From contig CAKRQV010000007.1 of NCBI GenBank assembly GCA_934394565.1, positions 88,353 through 152,352 on the forward strand: a stretch of DNA of 64,000 nt. The letters are read 5' to 3'. Of the stretch, positions 28,284 to 37,571 are shown piece by piece. How positions within the stretch are numbered: the stretch's first letter is position 1; each line of letters starts with the position of its first letter. This DNA comes from an uncultured Lachnospiraceae bacterium. GTDB taxonomy: Bacteria; Bacillota; Clostridia; Lachnospirales; Lachnospiraceae. Both the position numbers and the translations under genes were made by a program. The notes under the pieces are model-generated. The model was not told the origin of the DNA. It saw only the letters and a program-made list of their open reading frames with translations, and did no database searches.

Positions 28284-29648
28284 TTAGTTTTTAAAGCTAT
28301 GGATCGGTGCCGGGATTCGTCCCGTTCTGCTCACAAATGCCTCACAGGAGAAGCTGTTGACCGGCATGATCGGCGCGTAGCCGAGTAAGCCGCCGAACTC
28401 TACGATCTCCCCAACGCCTTTACCGATCACCGGAATCAGACGAACCGCCGTGGTCTTCTGGTTCACCATACCGATGGCCGCCTCATCTGCAATGATACCG
28501 GCGATCGTTGTGGCCTTTGTATCTCCCGGAATGGCGATCATATCCAGACCAACCGAGCAGACACACGTCATAGCCTCTAACTTCTCAATCGTCAGTGCAC
28601 CCGCATTTACCGCATTGATCATACCCTGATCCTCGCTGACCGGAATAAACGCACCACTTAAGCCACCGACATAAGAAGACGCCATAACACCGCCCTTTTT
28701 CACCTGATCATTCAACAGAGCCAGCGCTGCCGTCGTACCCGGTGCACCTGCATGCTCCAGACCGATTTCCTCGAGAATATCCGCTACCGAATCACCGATA
28801 GCCGGTGTCGGTGCCAGAGACAGATCGATGATGCCAAACGGCACACCCAGCCTTCTGGAAGCTTCCTGTGCCACCAGCTGACCGACGCGGGTAATCTTGA
28901 AAGCTGTCTTTTTGATGGTCTCACACAGCACTTCGAAGTTTTCGCCACGAACCTGACCCAATGCATATTTGACAACGCCCGGGCCACTGACGCCAACGTT
29001 AATGATCGCATCTGCTTCTGTCACACCGTGGAAAGCACCCGCCATAAACGGGTTATCATCCGGCGCATTACAGAACACAACGAGCTTGGCACAGCCCAGA
29101 GAGTCCTGCTCTTTTGTGGCCTCAGCTGTCTCTTTGACAATCTCGCCCATCAGGCGGACAGCATCCATATTGATACCGGTCTTTGTGGAACCTACATTGA
29201 CCGAGCTGCAGACAAAATCTGTGCAGGCCAGAGCCTCCGGAATCGAACGGATCAGAAGTTCATCAGCCCTGGTCATACCCTTGGACACCAGCGCAGAATA
29301 ACCGCCGAGGAAGTTGACACCGACCTCTTTTGCCGCTTTGTCCAGCGTCTTTGCCAGTTTGACAAAATCACCGGTTGTCTTGCATGCTGCACCACCAACC
29401 AGCGCTGCAGGTGTGATAGAAATACGTTTATTGACAATCGGAATACCATATTCTGCGGAAATATCTTCGCCTGTCTTTACCAGATCCTTTGCCAGGGTTG
29501 TGATCTTTTTGTAAACCTTGTCACAGACCACATCGATATCGGAATCCACACAGTCTAACAGACTGATACCCATGGTGATTGTGCGGACGTCGAGATTCTC
29601 CTGCTCGATCATTTTATTGGTTTCGTTTACCTCAAATATATTGATCAT
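28284..29648 (-). CDS. UPF0210 / PFL-family protein
   Basis: A 454-residue conserved protein of the UPF0210 family, whose biochemical role is not established. Recognisable segments are the N-terminal [43 protein letters not shown] and a glycine-rich C-terminus ([19 protein letters not shown]). It is coupled to an ACT-domain gene 13 bp upstream; this two-gene pair is conserved in many bacteria, suggesting ligand-sensing by the ACT protein. Confidence 0.9.
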   Translation of the reverse strand: MINIFEVNETNKMIEQENLDVRTITMGISLLDCVDSDIDVVCDKVYKKITTLAKDLVKTGEDISAEYGIPIVNKRISITPAALVGGAACKTTGDFVKLAKTLDKAAKEVGVNFLGGYSALVSKGMTRADELLIRSIPEALACTDFVCSSVNVGSTKTGINMDAVRLMGEIVKETAEATKEQDSLGCAKLVVFCNAPDDNPFMAGAFHGVTEADAIINVGVSGPGVVKYALGQVRGENFEVLCETIKKTAFKITRVGQLVAQEASRRLGVPFGIIDLSLAPTPAIGDSVADILEEIGLEHAGAPGTTAALALLNDQVKKGGVMASSYVGGLSGAFIPVSEDQGMINAVNAGALTIEKLEAMTCVCSVGLDMIAIPGDTKATTIAGIIADEAAIGMVNQKTTAVRLIPVIGKGVGEIVEFGGLLGYAPIMPVNSFSCEAFVSRTGRIPAPIHSFKN

Positions 29649-29661
29649 AGGGCACCTCCGA

Positions 29662-29934
29662 TCAGATACGATGCATGCTGGTAAAAATATCCTCCAGCTG
29701 ACAGCGAATCACCAGTCCCATATCTTTGCCAAGAGCTTCCAGTTCTTCGGCGATCAACGCTACTTCCTTGGAAGCCCCGCTGATATCTGTAATCATCATC
29801 ATATTAAAATAACCGTCGATGATGGTCTGGGAAATATCCAGGATATTGACCTGATTGTCTGCAAGGTATGTACATACCTTTGCGATGATACCAACGGTAT
29901 CCTGTCCAACAACAGTGATGATTGCTTTCTTCAT
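29662..29934 (-). CDS. ACT-domain protein (UPF0237)
   Basis: A 90-residue stand-alone ACT domain ([38 protein letters not shown]), resembling GcvR-type regulators. ACT domains bind amino acids or similar small molecules. The tight pairing with the UPF0210 gene suggests joint function. Start follows AGGAGGATTATC. Confidence 0.92.
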   Translation of the reverse strand: MKKAIITVVGQDTVGIIAKVCTYLADNQVNILDISQTIIDGYFNMMMITDISGASKEVALIAEELEALGKDMGLVIRCQLEDIFTSMHRI

Positions 29935-29958
29935 GATAATCCTCCTAATGTATGTATT

Positions 29959-30756
29959 TTAAAATTCAATAGCTTCCGATATCATATCTCTGTGCGCAAC
30001 AGAAATCCGAAAATCAGCCGCACGATACGGGTTATCCCCCATCGTGATCTCACTGCAGACTGTCTCAAAGGCCAGTCTTTCATAATTGTTTTCATGGCTC
30101 AGATGTCCAAGAAATATGTGTCCCATATGGTCATGCAGAACGCGGGCTAATAGCTGCCCTGCTGTCTCATTGGACAGATGCCCTCTGTCCGATGCGATAC
30201 GGCGTTTCAGATAATACGGATATCTGCCTACCTCCAGCATCCGCACATCATGATTGGCTTCTAAAAGCAATGTATCCAGTCCTGAAAGCTGTTCTACGAT
30301 ATATTCGTCATATACACCCATATCTGTAGCCACAGCAGCCTTTTTCCCTTCACTTTCAAAACGGTAGCCCACCGGTTCTGCCGCATCGTGTGAAATCCGA
30401 AACGGATGGATCGTCATATCTCCGATCACCGTATCCTGATCCGCCTGTATCGCATGGAAAATCCCTTCTGGCATCTTTCCGATCGGCTGGGTTCTCTCGA
30501 TCTCGTTGATCGTACCCTTTGTTGCATAGATTGGTATGCCAAATTTTCTCGCCAACACACCCAGCCCCTTGATATGGTCACTGTGTTCATGAGTGACAAA
30601 AATGCCATCAAGGTCCGACATATTGCGGTCTAAGGATTCTACACCAGTGATCGCACGCTTACCGCTGATTCCTGCATCCACAAGAAAGGACGTTTCTTCT
30701 GAACCAACGAAAATACAGTTTCCACTGCTTCCGCTGGCTATACTGCACATTTTCAT
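29959..30756 (-). CDS. Metallo-beta-lactamase fold hydrolase, YycJ/WalJ-like
   Basis: A 265-residue MBL-fold protein with the zinc-binding motif THEHSDHIKGL and later His/Asp ligands (ATDMG, LEANHD, HLSHEN). The sequence start MCSIASGSSGNCIFVG is typical of the YycJ/VicX group, linked to cell-wall and DNA-repair phenotypes in Firmicutes. Here it is not next to a WalRK system but directly follows coaE: its ATG abuts the coaE stop codon. Confidence 0.9.
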   Translation of the reverse strand: MKMCSIASGSSGNCIFVGSEETSFLVDAGISGKRAITGVESLDRNMSDLDGIFVTHEHSDHIKGLGVLARKFGIPIYATKGTINEIERTQPIGKMPEGIFHAIQADQDTVIGDMTIHPFRISHDAAEPVGYRFESEGKKAAVATDMGVYDEYIVEQLSGLDTLLLEANHDVRMLEVGRYPYYLKRRIASDRGHLSNETAGQLLARVLHDHMGHIFLGHLSHENNYERLAFETVCSEITMGDNPYRAADFRISVAHRDMISEAIEF

Positions 30757-31344
30757 TTATCTATGCATCCTCTCTCTGATCTGTTCTTTTGTCTGTTCCA
30801 GACTGCCGCTGTTGTCCACAGTAAAAGCGGTCCGGTTTTTAAATTCTGTTTCTGTCATCTGCTTCGCCATGATCTCATTGATCTTTTCATCCGTATAACC
30901 CCGGCTTTCTTTCAGGCGTCTGCGTCTGACAGACACATCTGTATAAATATACCACACCTCATCGCAAAAATCATCATAATGATCTTCTAAAAGTAAAGCG
31001 GCCTCCACAAAACAGTATGCTCTGCCCTGTCTGGTGGCATTTTCTATCTGTTCAAGTATACATGTCCGGATTGCCGGATGCATCAGACCATTCTGAAAAG
31101 CCAGCTCAGTCGGATCCGAAAAGACGATCCGGGCCACCTCGGTCCTGTTGATCGTGCCATCTTCGTTTATGATCCGCTCCCCAAAATGCTCCTTCATTTG
31201 TGTATAACAAACCTGCCCCGGCTCCATCAGCAGATGACCAATGCTGTCTGCCTTCAGGATCAGGGCATCATACTCCTGTGCCAGAAAATCCATCACAGCG
31301 CTTTTGCCACAGCCGACACCGCCGGTAATTCCTATGACTTTCAT
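30757..31344 (-). CDS. coaE: Dephospho-CoA kinase
   Basis: A 195-residue P-loop kinase catalysing the last step of CoA synthesis. The Walker A is GITGGVGCGKSAVMDFL; DADxxxH-like LKADSIGHLLMEPG and the lid RRRLKESRGYTDEKI are visible. Located between polA and the MBL protein, the common polA-coaE order. Confidence 0.96.
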   Translation of the reverse strand: MKVIGITGGVGCGKSAVMDFLAQEYDALILKADSIGHLLMEPGQVCYTQMKEHFGERIINEDGTINRTEVARIVFSDPTELAFQNGLMHPAIRTCILEQIENATRQGRAYCFVEAALLLEDHYDDFCDEVWYIYTDVSVRRRRLKESRGYTDEKINEIMAKQMTETEFKNRTAFTVDNSGSLEQTKEQIRERMHR

Positions 31345-31390
31345 ATTAATTTTTACTTCTCTCGCTTTTTCATATTACTTTTTCAGCAAA

Positions 31391-31427
31391 CAAACGGAAA
31401 GCATTTTGTTTCATATGCTTCCGTCTG
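31391..31427 (-). terminator. Possible weak hairpin between polA and coaE
   Basis: ACGGAAAGCAT (31394-31404) pairs with ATGCTTCCGT (31415-31424) with one bulge. On the minus strand only a broken T run follows, so termination may be partial and coaE may be read through from polA. Confidence 0.4.
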
Positions 31428-31438
31428 TTATACAACAT

Positions 31439-34069
31439 CTATTTTGCCTCATACCAGCTGTTTCCGGTATGCAGATCGATCTCCAGCTCCACAGCCAGAT
31501 CAGCGGCATGCATCATTTCCTCTGTGAGGATTTTTCTCACCTGTTTTTCTTCCTCCACAGCCGTCTCAATCAGCAGTTCATCATGCACCTGCAGGATCAG
31601 GCGGGAACGTAAGTTTTCTTTCCGCAATCGTCTGTCCACGCCCAGCATGGCCACTTTGATGATATCTGCAGCCGTTCCCTGGATTGGGGAGTTCATGGCC
31701 ACACGCTCACCAAAGGAACGCTGCATAAAGTTTGAAGATTTCAGCTCAGGCACCGGACGTCTGCGTCCAGACAGGGTCGTTACATAGCCCTTTTCCTTTG
31801 CCTCGCTGACCACATTGTCCAGAAAGGCTTTGATACCCGGATATGTTTCAAAATACCGTTTAATATATCCCTCGGCTTCTTTTCTCGTGATACTTAATCC
31901 CTGGCTCAGTCCAAAGGAGCTGATACCGTACACGATACCGAAATTGACCGCCTTGGCGTTTCTTCTCTGCAGATCGGTAACCTCATCAAACGGCACATGA
32001 AAAACCTGGGAAGCCGTGATCCTGTGAATATCACTCTCCGCCCGATACGCTTCGATCAGCGCCTGATCACCGGAAAAATGTGCCAGTACACGAAGCTCGA
32101 TCTGGGAATAATCCGCATCCATAAAGACGAACCCGTCTGCCGGTACAAAGACCTTTCGAAGCAGTCGGCCCAGTTCAGTACGAACCGGAATATTCTGCAG
32201 ATTCGGCTCGGTACTGCTGATACGTCCGGTAGCTGTGATTGTCTGATTGAAAGTACTGTGGATACGTCCATCATCGGCAATACAGGTGACAAGTCCATCG
32301 GCATAGGTTGATTTTAACTTTGTCAGCTGCCTGTATTCCAGAATATCCGACACAATCGGTGCTTCCGGTGCCAGTTTCTCCAGAACATCTGCGGCGGTTG
32401 AATAGCCGGTCTTTGTCTTTTTTCCACCGGGCAGCTGTAATTTTTCAAACAGAATTACACCCAGCTGTTTTGGAGAATTGATATTGAAACTTTCTCCGGC
32501 CTTCTCATAGATCGACTGTTCCAGTTCACTGATCCTTCCCTTCAGCTGTTTTCCATAGTCGATCAGCTCCTGCCGTTCCACAAGGATACCTGCTTTTTCC
32601 ATATGGTACAGGGTATACAAAAGCGGCAGTTCCAGATCCGTATAAAGATGCGCCATACCCTGTGCCTGTAAAGCCGCCATCATCGGAGCATAAGCCATCG
32701 CTGCTGTATACGCCTGACAACAGGTCTGGATACGATAAGCGTATGTCAGTTTTTCTTCCGATGCTTTTTTCTTATCCGCAAACAGATCCTCTTTTCCCGG
32801 CAATGTCACAGACAGATATTCTGCTGCCACAGCATCGTAGAGATACTCGGATTTTAATGGATTTAACAGATATGCAGCCAGTGAAATATCCTGCATCTCT
32901 TTTCGCTCTGCCAGCCCTACACTGTGCAGCAGCGCCTTAATATCCATAACACAAAGGCACGGACTCTTTGCCGCAAGTTCACGCAAAGCGTCCATCAGCC
33001 ATGCTCTGGTGATAAATCCCTCGGCCGGTACATAAAATGTCTCCCCCTCCGGCAGACATACCGCCAGTCCTTCCATTCCTTCTTCCAGACAAAGTGCCGC
33101 ACCTGCACGTTCTGCCGTGGCAGCTTTCTCCATCAGTGACTGCACTTCGCCAAAATCTGTCACCTCCGTAAAAGTTTCTGTTACATCAGCATGGCGGTTT
33201 TCTTCCGAAAAACGTCCTAAAAGATTCCTGAATTCCAGGCGCTTACACCAGTCATATGCTTCCGGCGTATAAAAATCCTCTACTTTCGCCTCTTCCAGCG
33301 TAAATTTCACCGGACTGTCGGTATTGATCGTTGCCAGTATTTTTGAGAGTTCTGCCAGGTCATAATGTTCTTCAAAAGCCAGTTTCGCCTTGTTTGGCTT
33401 GATTTCTTCTCTGTGCTCGTAGGCATTCTCAATACTGCCATAGGCAACAACCAGCTTTGTGGCTGTCTTTTCACCAACCCCCGGAAGTCCCGGAATATTG
33501 TCAGAGCTGTCACCCATCAGGGCTTTCAGTTCAATGATCTGTTTCGGTGTCACCTGATATGCTTCGATGACATCCTTTGTATAATAGTCCTCGATCACAG
33601 TCTTGCCACCACGGGTCTTTGGAATCCGGATCTTAACCTTGTCAGTAGCCAGCTGTAACAGATCGCGGTCACCGGATACCACTGTTACATCAAGTCCATC
33701 TCTCTCGCAGCGTCCGGCGATCGTACCAAGGATATCGTCCGCCTCATACCCTTCCATGGATATGGTAGGAATCTGCATCGCCTGCAGTACTTCTTTGATC
33801 ACCGGTACCTGCTCTCTTAATTCTTCCGGCATCGCATGGCGCGTACCTTTGTAGGCTTCATACATCTTATGTCTGAAAGTCGGTGCATGCAGGTCAAACG
33901 CCACCGCCAGATATTGTGGCTGTTCCTCATCCAGTATGCGGAACATGATATTTAAAAAACCATATACTGCATTCGTATGCAGTCCTTCGGCATTGGTCAG
34001 ATCCGGTACACCATAAAACGCACGGTTTAAGATACTGTGTCCGTCGATCAGTACTATTTTTTCTGCCAT
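31439..34069 (-). CDS. polA: DNA polymerase I
   Basis: An 876-residue polymerase. Order: 5'-3' exonuclease (1-290; GLPGVGEKTATKLV), a 3'-5' exonuclease-like domain lacking the usual DxE residues (about 300-470), and the polymerase domain with DADYSQIELRVLAHFSGD, RRNAKAVNFGIVYGIS and LQVHDELLIE. The ATG at 34069 (MAEKIVLIDGHS) is favoured over one 15 nt upstream. Likely in one unit with coaE and the MBL gene. Confidence 0.97.
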   Translation of the reverse strand: MAEKIVLIDGHSILNRAFYGVPDLTNAEGLHTNAVYGFLNIMFRILDEEQPQYLAVAFDLHAPTFRHKMYEAYKGTRHAMPEELREQVPVIKEVLQAMQIPTISMEGYEADDILGTIAGRCERDGLDVTVVSGDRDLLQLATDKVKIRIPKTRGGKTVIEDYYTKDVIEAYQVTPKQIIELKALMGDSSDNIPGLPGVGEKTATKLVVAYGSIENAYEHREEIKPNKAKLAFEEHYDLAELSKILATINTDSPVKFTLEEAKVEDFYTPEAYDWCKRLEFRNLLGRFSEENRHADVTETFTEVTDFGEVQSLMEKAATAERAGAALCLEEGMEGLAVCLPEGETFYVPAEGFITRAWLMDALRELAAKSPCLCVMDIKALLHSVGLAERKEMQDISLAAYLLNPLKSEYLYDAVAAEYLSVTLPGKEDLFADKKKASEEKLTYAYRIQTCCQAYTAAMAYAPMMAALQAQGMAHLYTDLELPLLYTLYHMEKAGILVERQELIDYGKQLKGRISELEQSIYEKAGESFNINSPKQLGVILFEKLQLPGGKKTKTGYSTAADVLEKLAPEAPIVSDILEYRQLTKLKSTYADGLVTCIADDGRIHSTFNQTITATGRISSTEPNLQNIPVRTELGRLLRKVFVPADGFVFMDADYSQIELRVLAHFSGDQALIEAYRAESDIHRITASQVFHVPFDEVTDLQRRNAKAVNFGIVYGISSFGLSQGLSITRKEAEGYIKRYFETYPGIKAFLDNVVSEAKEKGYVTTLSGRRRPVPELKSSNFMQRSFGERVAMNSPIQGTAADIIKVAMLGVDRRLRKENLRSRLILQVHDELLIETAVEEEKQVRKILTEEMMHAADLAVELEIDLHTGNSWYEAK

Positions 34070-34093
34070 ATACTCCTCCGTCATTTCCTGTCT

Positions 34094-34462
34094 TTAAAAT
34101 GGCAGGAACAAATTTCGTAACACCATGCCAAAGGCCGGTGTTCTGGAAAACACAATCATCAGCACCAGTACAATGATCAGAACAAACAGGATCACATGCA
34201 AGGCAATATAATATCTGCGTTCCCTTCTCACCCGTTTGTGGGCAGCGTCCAGTGTATGTTGCAGACGCAATGGAATATTGTACCCTTCCCCATCATTTTT
34301 TTCCAGATAATGAAGGGCAATGGCCACTGTATAATATGTTTCCAGTTCTTCATAACACGATGGACACGAATCCACATGTTTCAGAAAAGCTTCCAGCTCT
34401 CCTGTCGTCATTTTGTGATTGACAAAACGATCCATATTTTTAATAGCATCTTCGCATCTCAT
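34094..34462 (-). CDS. Putative zinc-finger anti-sigma-like membrane protein
   Basis: A 122-residue protein with the N-terminal HVDSCPSC motif (H-x3-C-x2-C), the signature of zf-HC2/ZAS anti-sigma factors, and one C-terminal membrane helix (YIALHVILFVLIIVLVLMIVF). Known relatives sequester ECF sigma factors at the membrane. No sigma factor gene adjoins it; it lies between dut and polA, so the partner is unknown. Confidence 0.75.
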   Translation of the reverse strand: MRCEDAIKNMDRFVNHKMTTGELEAFLKHVDSCPSCYEELETYYTVAIALHYLEKNDGEGYNIPLRLQHTLDAAHKRVRRERRYYIALHVILFVLIIVLVLMIVFSRTPAFGMVLRNLFLPF

Positions 34463-34505
34463 AGGATGTCTCCCTGCAGTTCATGTCTGCATTGCTTTAT
34501 CTTTT

Positions 34506-34940
34506 TTATTTTGTGCCGGTACTGCCGATACCGCCGCGATCTGCACCTTCTAATTGATCCACTTCCTCAAATACAAGCTCCGGCTGATGTTTTTCGATAC
34601 GAAACTGACAGATACGGTCATTTTTAGCAATCCTTGTATCTCTCAGTGCATAGGCCGGCATGAACCACCAGTCATTTGGTCCACAGTAGGTTTCATCAAT
34701 GATACCGCAGTGATTCGTCTGGATGATACCAAAATTTTTAAATGTGGAGCTTCTCGGTACAACATGTGCTTCATATCCTTTTGGCAGCTGCATGGCAATG
34801 CCCAGCGGAATCAGCTTAAATTCCCCAGCCTTCATTTCTATATCCTCAGCAGACCGCAGATCAATCCAGTCTGATTTTCCATCAATATAGCGCAGTTTTT
34901 CTATTGTTTCGTCTTTATACTGTATCTTGATTTTTTCCAT
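34506..34940 (-). CDS. dut: dUTP diphosphatase (dUTPase)
   Basis: A 144-residue trimeric-type dUTPase that removes dUTP and supplies dUMP. Conserved motifs: [51 protein letters not shown] and the C-terminal [10 protein letters not shown]. The ATG at 34940 follows GGAGGCTATT; upstream in-frame ATGs lack a site. The variant motif 1 (SAED) and the [11 protein letters not shown] form resemble the clostridial and phage type. Confidence 0.92.
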   Translation of the reverse strand: MEKIKIQYKDETIEKLRYIDGKSDWIDLRSAEDIEMKAGEFKLIPLGIAMQLPKGYEAHVVPRSSTFKNFGIIQTNHCGIIDETYCGPNDWWFMPAYALRDTRIAKNDRICQFRIEKHQPELVFEEVDQLEGADRGGIGSTGTK

Positions 34941-35154
34941 AATAGCCTCCATCGACCGCCGGACAGTATCTGCATTTTTCATTGTCCTCTGGTCATTCTT
35001 TTTACCGCTCACAGAAAACTACACATATATACTGTCTCACGGCTAATTAGAATCAGTATAGCATACTGGAAGATAAAAAAAAAGGGAGTAGCCCAAGGAT
35101 ATGCGTCTGAGGTTACTTACAGACGAACCCTCTGGCCACTCTTATATATATTTC

Positions 35155-37158
35155 TCAGCCAGCCAGTTTACTGTCTGTTTTCTGCGCATCAGACAGGATT
35201 CTGGTAAAATCTTTTGCAGGCATCGGTCGGAAATAATAATATCCCTGCAACTCATCACAGCCCTCTTGGATCAGAAACTCTGCCGCTTCTTTTGTCTCCA
35301 CGCCCTCGCATACGATTGTCTTGTTCGTTCGTTTCAACAGATGGAAGATTTCCTGAAGCACAATACGGCCATTTTCACTCAGAGTATCTCCCAGGAAATT
35401 TTTATCAATTTTCACTTCATCAAACATGATATCTTTCAAGCTGTTTAACGATGAGTATCCGCATCCAAAATCATCCATAGATATGCGGATGCCATATCCA
35501 TGAAGGATCGTAATCATACGATTCACCGCCGTAATGTTATGAATATAGGCATTTTCTGTAATTTCAAAGACCAGATAACTCGTGTTAATATCATATTTAA
35601 GGATCAGATCCAGCAAACGGCCCGTAAATCCCTCAATATCTTTAAAATGGGAGGGGGATACATTCAATGATAATGCCAATGGGCAACTGTGCTGTTCCCT
35701 GCAGGCTTTCATCCATGCAAACGCCTTTTCGTAGACATAAAAATCCAATGTTTCTATTTCTCCTGTTTCTTCCAGAACAGGAATAAAACTGTCCGGTGTC
35801 CAGAACGTACCGTCTTCTCTCTGCCAGCGAACCAATACCTCTGCACTGGTCATATTTCCTGATGCACCTGAGATTTTCGGCTGAAAATACAGAACAAACT
35901 CATCCTTTTTCAGTGCCTGCTGGAACGAATGCAGAACATCCGCACGCTGCAGTTCTTCCTTTTCAAGCTGTTGCGTATACACACACAGTCCATTCACTGT
36001 TTCCGCTGCTTTTCTTCTGGCACTGTTGGCATGGGAAATGACTTTTTCTGTTTTTTCCTCTTTTCCCTGCACAAAACAGATGCCCGCCGTCAGGCAGAAA
36101 TACTGGATCGGATATTCTCCGGCGATCTGTTCGGTGATTTTCTGCTTAAACTGTGCAAACCGTTCTGCAAATTCTTTCTGACTTTCTCTGGTGCAGTCTG
36201 CCACGCAGACAAATACATCCGAGTGGAATCTTCCCGCAAACACAACACCATCCAGATGCTGCAGACAGCATAAAATCCGCATAAGAATCTCGTTCCCGAC
36301 TGCAAATCCCCAGTAATCATTGATCAGATGAAATTCCCGTACATCCATCATACAAAATGCATAGGTACAGTTCGCCGGTGCATTTTTAAAAAGTGTAAAC
36401 ATTTTTCTGGACAGTGCATCCGCAGAGATGCTCTGCAACAGACGATTTCCGGCCACCGGGCAGATTCCCTGTGTTGTCTGTCCGACCTGTGCTTTTTTCT
36501 GCACTTTATCCTGGTACATTTTTACATCCGCTATTTTCATCAGATCTTTGATCAAATAATAATGATTTTTATAGCTCACCTCATATCCCACGGCATAACT
36601 GATCGGATGTATGGCCGTCTGGTTATACACCTGCACATCTTCTTCCAGCTTTTCATGCAATTGCTCCATTTCCTCCACAGTCGTATGTTCCTGCACAATC
36701 AGGAACTCATCACCGCCAAAGCGGGCCAGAAAGCTGTTTTCATTCAGTATTCTTGTCAAAAGTGCAGCAAAGTTCCGGATGAACGCATCCCCTTCATCAT
36801 GCCCGTAGGTATCATTGATCACTTTCAGATTATTCAGATCAAACATCATCACGCCTATGTCCAGTGTATCTTCCCTGTCCTCAAGCTGCGCCAGTTTTTT
36901 CTCCAGACTCTTTTTATTGTGGATGCCTGCCACGTCAATGGCAGCACTCTGCATGACACTCTTACAGTAATCTTTCAGTGCCAGCGTCAGCGAACCTCCC
37001 AGTATTGCCAGTCCCAGCATGACTATGCTGAAAAAAGCCATCATTTCCCTCTCGTCTTTGCTCATATGTAGAAAATCCAGCAGTACCCAGGCAAAAAATG
37101 CCAGAAACAAAAACTGCAGGACATTACACAGATCCAGTATTCTTTTATTTGTCTTCAT
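35155..37158 (-). CDS. Tandem GGDEF plus EAL c-di-GMP signalling protein
   Basis: A 667-residue membrane protein: two N-terminal transmembrane helices (8-30 and 40-62), a canonical GGDEF diguanylate cyclase motif (148-152 in ARFGGDEFLIV), a second degenerate GGDEF domain with HSDVF (312-316), and an EAL phosphodiesterase domain from about 410 with EVL (440-442) and DDFGCGYSSL. The intact first GGDEF suggests c-di-GMP synthesis and the EAL residues suggest hydrolysis; the second GGDEF is probably regulatory. It lies 15 bp after feoA and may be co-transcribed with it. Confidence 0.92.
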   Translation of the reverse strand: MKTNKRILDLCNVLQFLFLAFFAWVLLDFLHMSKDEREMMAFFSIVMLGLAILGGSLTLALKDYCKSVMQSAAIDVAGIHNKKSLEKKLAQLEDREDTLDIGVMMFDLNNLKVINDTYGHDEGDAFIRNFAALLTRILNENSFLARFGGDEFLIVQEHTTVEEMEQLHEKLEEDVQVYNQTAIHPISYAVGYEVSYKNHYYLIKDLMKIADVKMYQDKVQKKAQVGQTTQGICPVAGNRLLQSISADALSRKMFTLFKNAPANCTYAFCMMDVREFHLINDYWGFAVGNEILMRILCCLQHLDGVVFAGRFHSDVFVCVADCTRESQKEFAERFAQFKQKITEQIAGEYPIQYFCLTAGICFVQGKEEKTEKVISHANSARRKAAETVNGLCVYTQQLEKEELQRADVLHSFQQALKKDEFVLYFQPKISGASGNMTSAEVLVRWQREDGTFWTPDSFIPVLEETGEIETLDFYVYEKAFAWMKACREQHSCPLALSLNVSPSHFKDIEGFTGRLLDLILKYDINTSYLVFEITENAYIHNITAVNRMITILHGYGIRISMDDFGCGYSSLNSLKDIMFDEVKIDKNFLGDTLSENGRIVLQEIFHLLKRTNKTIVCEGVETKEAAEFLIQEGCDELQGYYYFRPMPAKDFTRILSDAQKTDSKLAG

Positions 37159-37173
37159 CTTTTTATCTTTTCC

Positions 37174-37392
37174 TTATTCTGCAAGTAATATAATATTCTG
37201 TGCCATTTTGCGGTCAATACCGATTTTGGTATCCTTGACAAGAACAATAAAATAGTCGTGAAGTTTTGAAAGGAGCTGCACCTGACTTCCTGCCACAAAG
37301 CCCAGGGATTCCAGATAATGCTTATGCTTGTCCGTTCCACAGACCTTCACGATCCGGTAATTTTTTTCAAATTCTGCTAAATTCAACGGCAT
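37174..37392 (-). CDS. feoA: FeoA-domain protein
   Basis: A 72-residue SH3-like FeoA domain (CGTDKHKHYLESLGFVAGSQVQLLSKLHDYFIVLVKDTKIGIDRKMAQNIIL). FeoA assists ferrous iron uptake by FeoB; no feoB is adjacent, so this may be a stand-alone FeoA. The promoter carries a perfect palindrome (see 37415-37460), suggesting metal control. Start follows GGAGGCGATACAGATAAG. Confidence 0.88.
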   Translation of the reverse strand: MPLNLAEFEKNYRIVKVCGTDKHKHYLESLGFVAGSQVQLLSKLHDYFIVLVKDTKIGIDRKMAQNIILLAE

Positions 37393-37414
37393 CTTATCTG
37401 TATCGCCTCCGTCA

Positions 37415-37460
37415 TTAGTATATACTAACCGATTATAGTATCAAATAACCGTTTTGTAAA
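37415..37460 (-). promoter_or_regulatory. feoA promoter with 14-bp palindromic operator
   Basis: Minus-strand TTTACA (37455-37460), 17-bp spacer, TATAAT (37432-37437), immediately followed by the perfect palindrome TTAGTATATACTAA (37415-37428) over the transcription start. The shape fits a DtxR/MntR-family metalloregulator operator. Confidence 0.65.
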
Positions 37461-37464
37461 GCAT

Positions 37465-37515
37465 AAAAAAAACTGCTGTATAACTTCCTTTTCAGGAACT
37501 ATACAACAGCTTTTT
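37465..37515 (-). terminator. Terminator of pnp
   Basis: A long stem (AGCTGTTGTATAGTTCC paired with an AAGTTATACAGCAG arm, minus strand) ends in eight T residues. It lies 57 bp beyond the pnp stop codon and separates pnp from feoA. Confidence 0.85.
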
Positions 37516-37571
37516 CTTATATACAGACTGTATGGCTCAAGTCAGCCAATACAGCTTTCACATTTAAATGA

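Noticed and set aside
34506..35012. Longer dUTPase start 24 codons upstream
   Set aside because: The extension lacks a ribosome binding site and is not family-like, whereas the ATG at 34940 has GGAGG at good spacing.
35085..35145. c-di-GMP riboswitch near the GGDEF-EAL gene
   Set aside because: The hairpin lies downstream of the gene on the minus strand, lacks the GEMM core sequences, and ends in a T run, so it is more likely a terminator.
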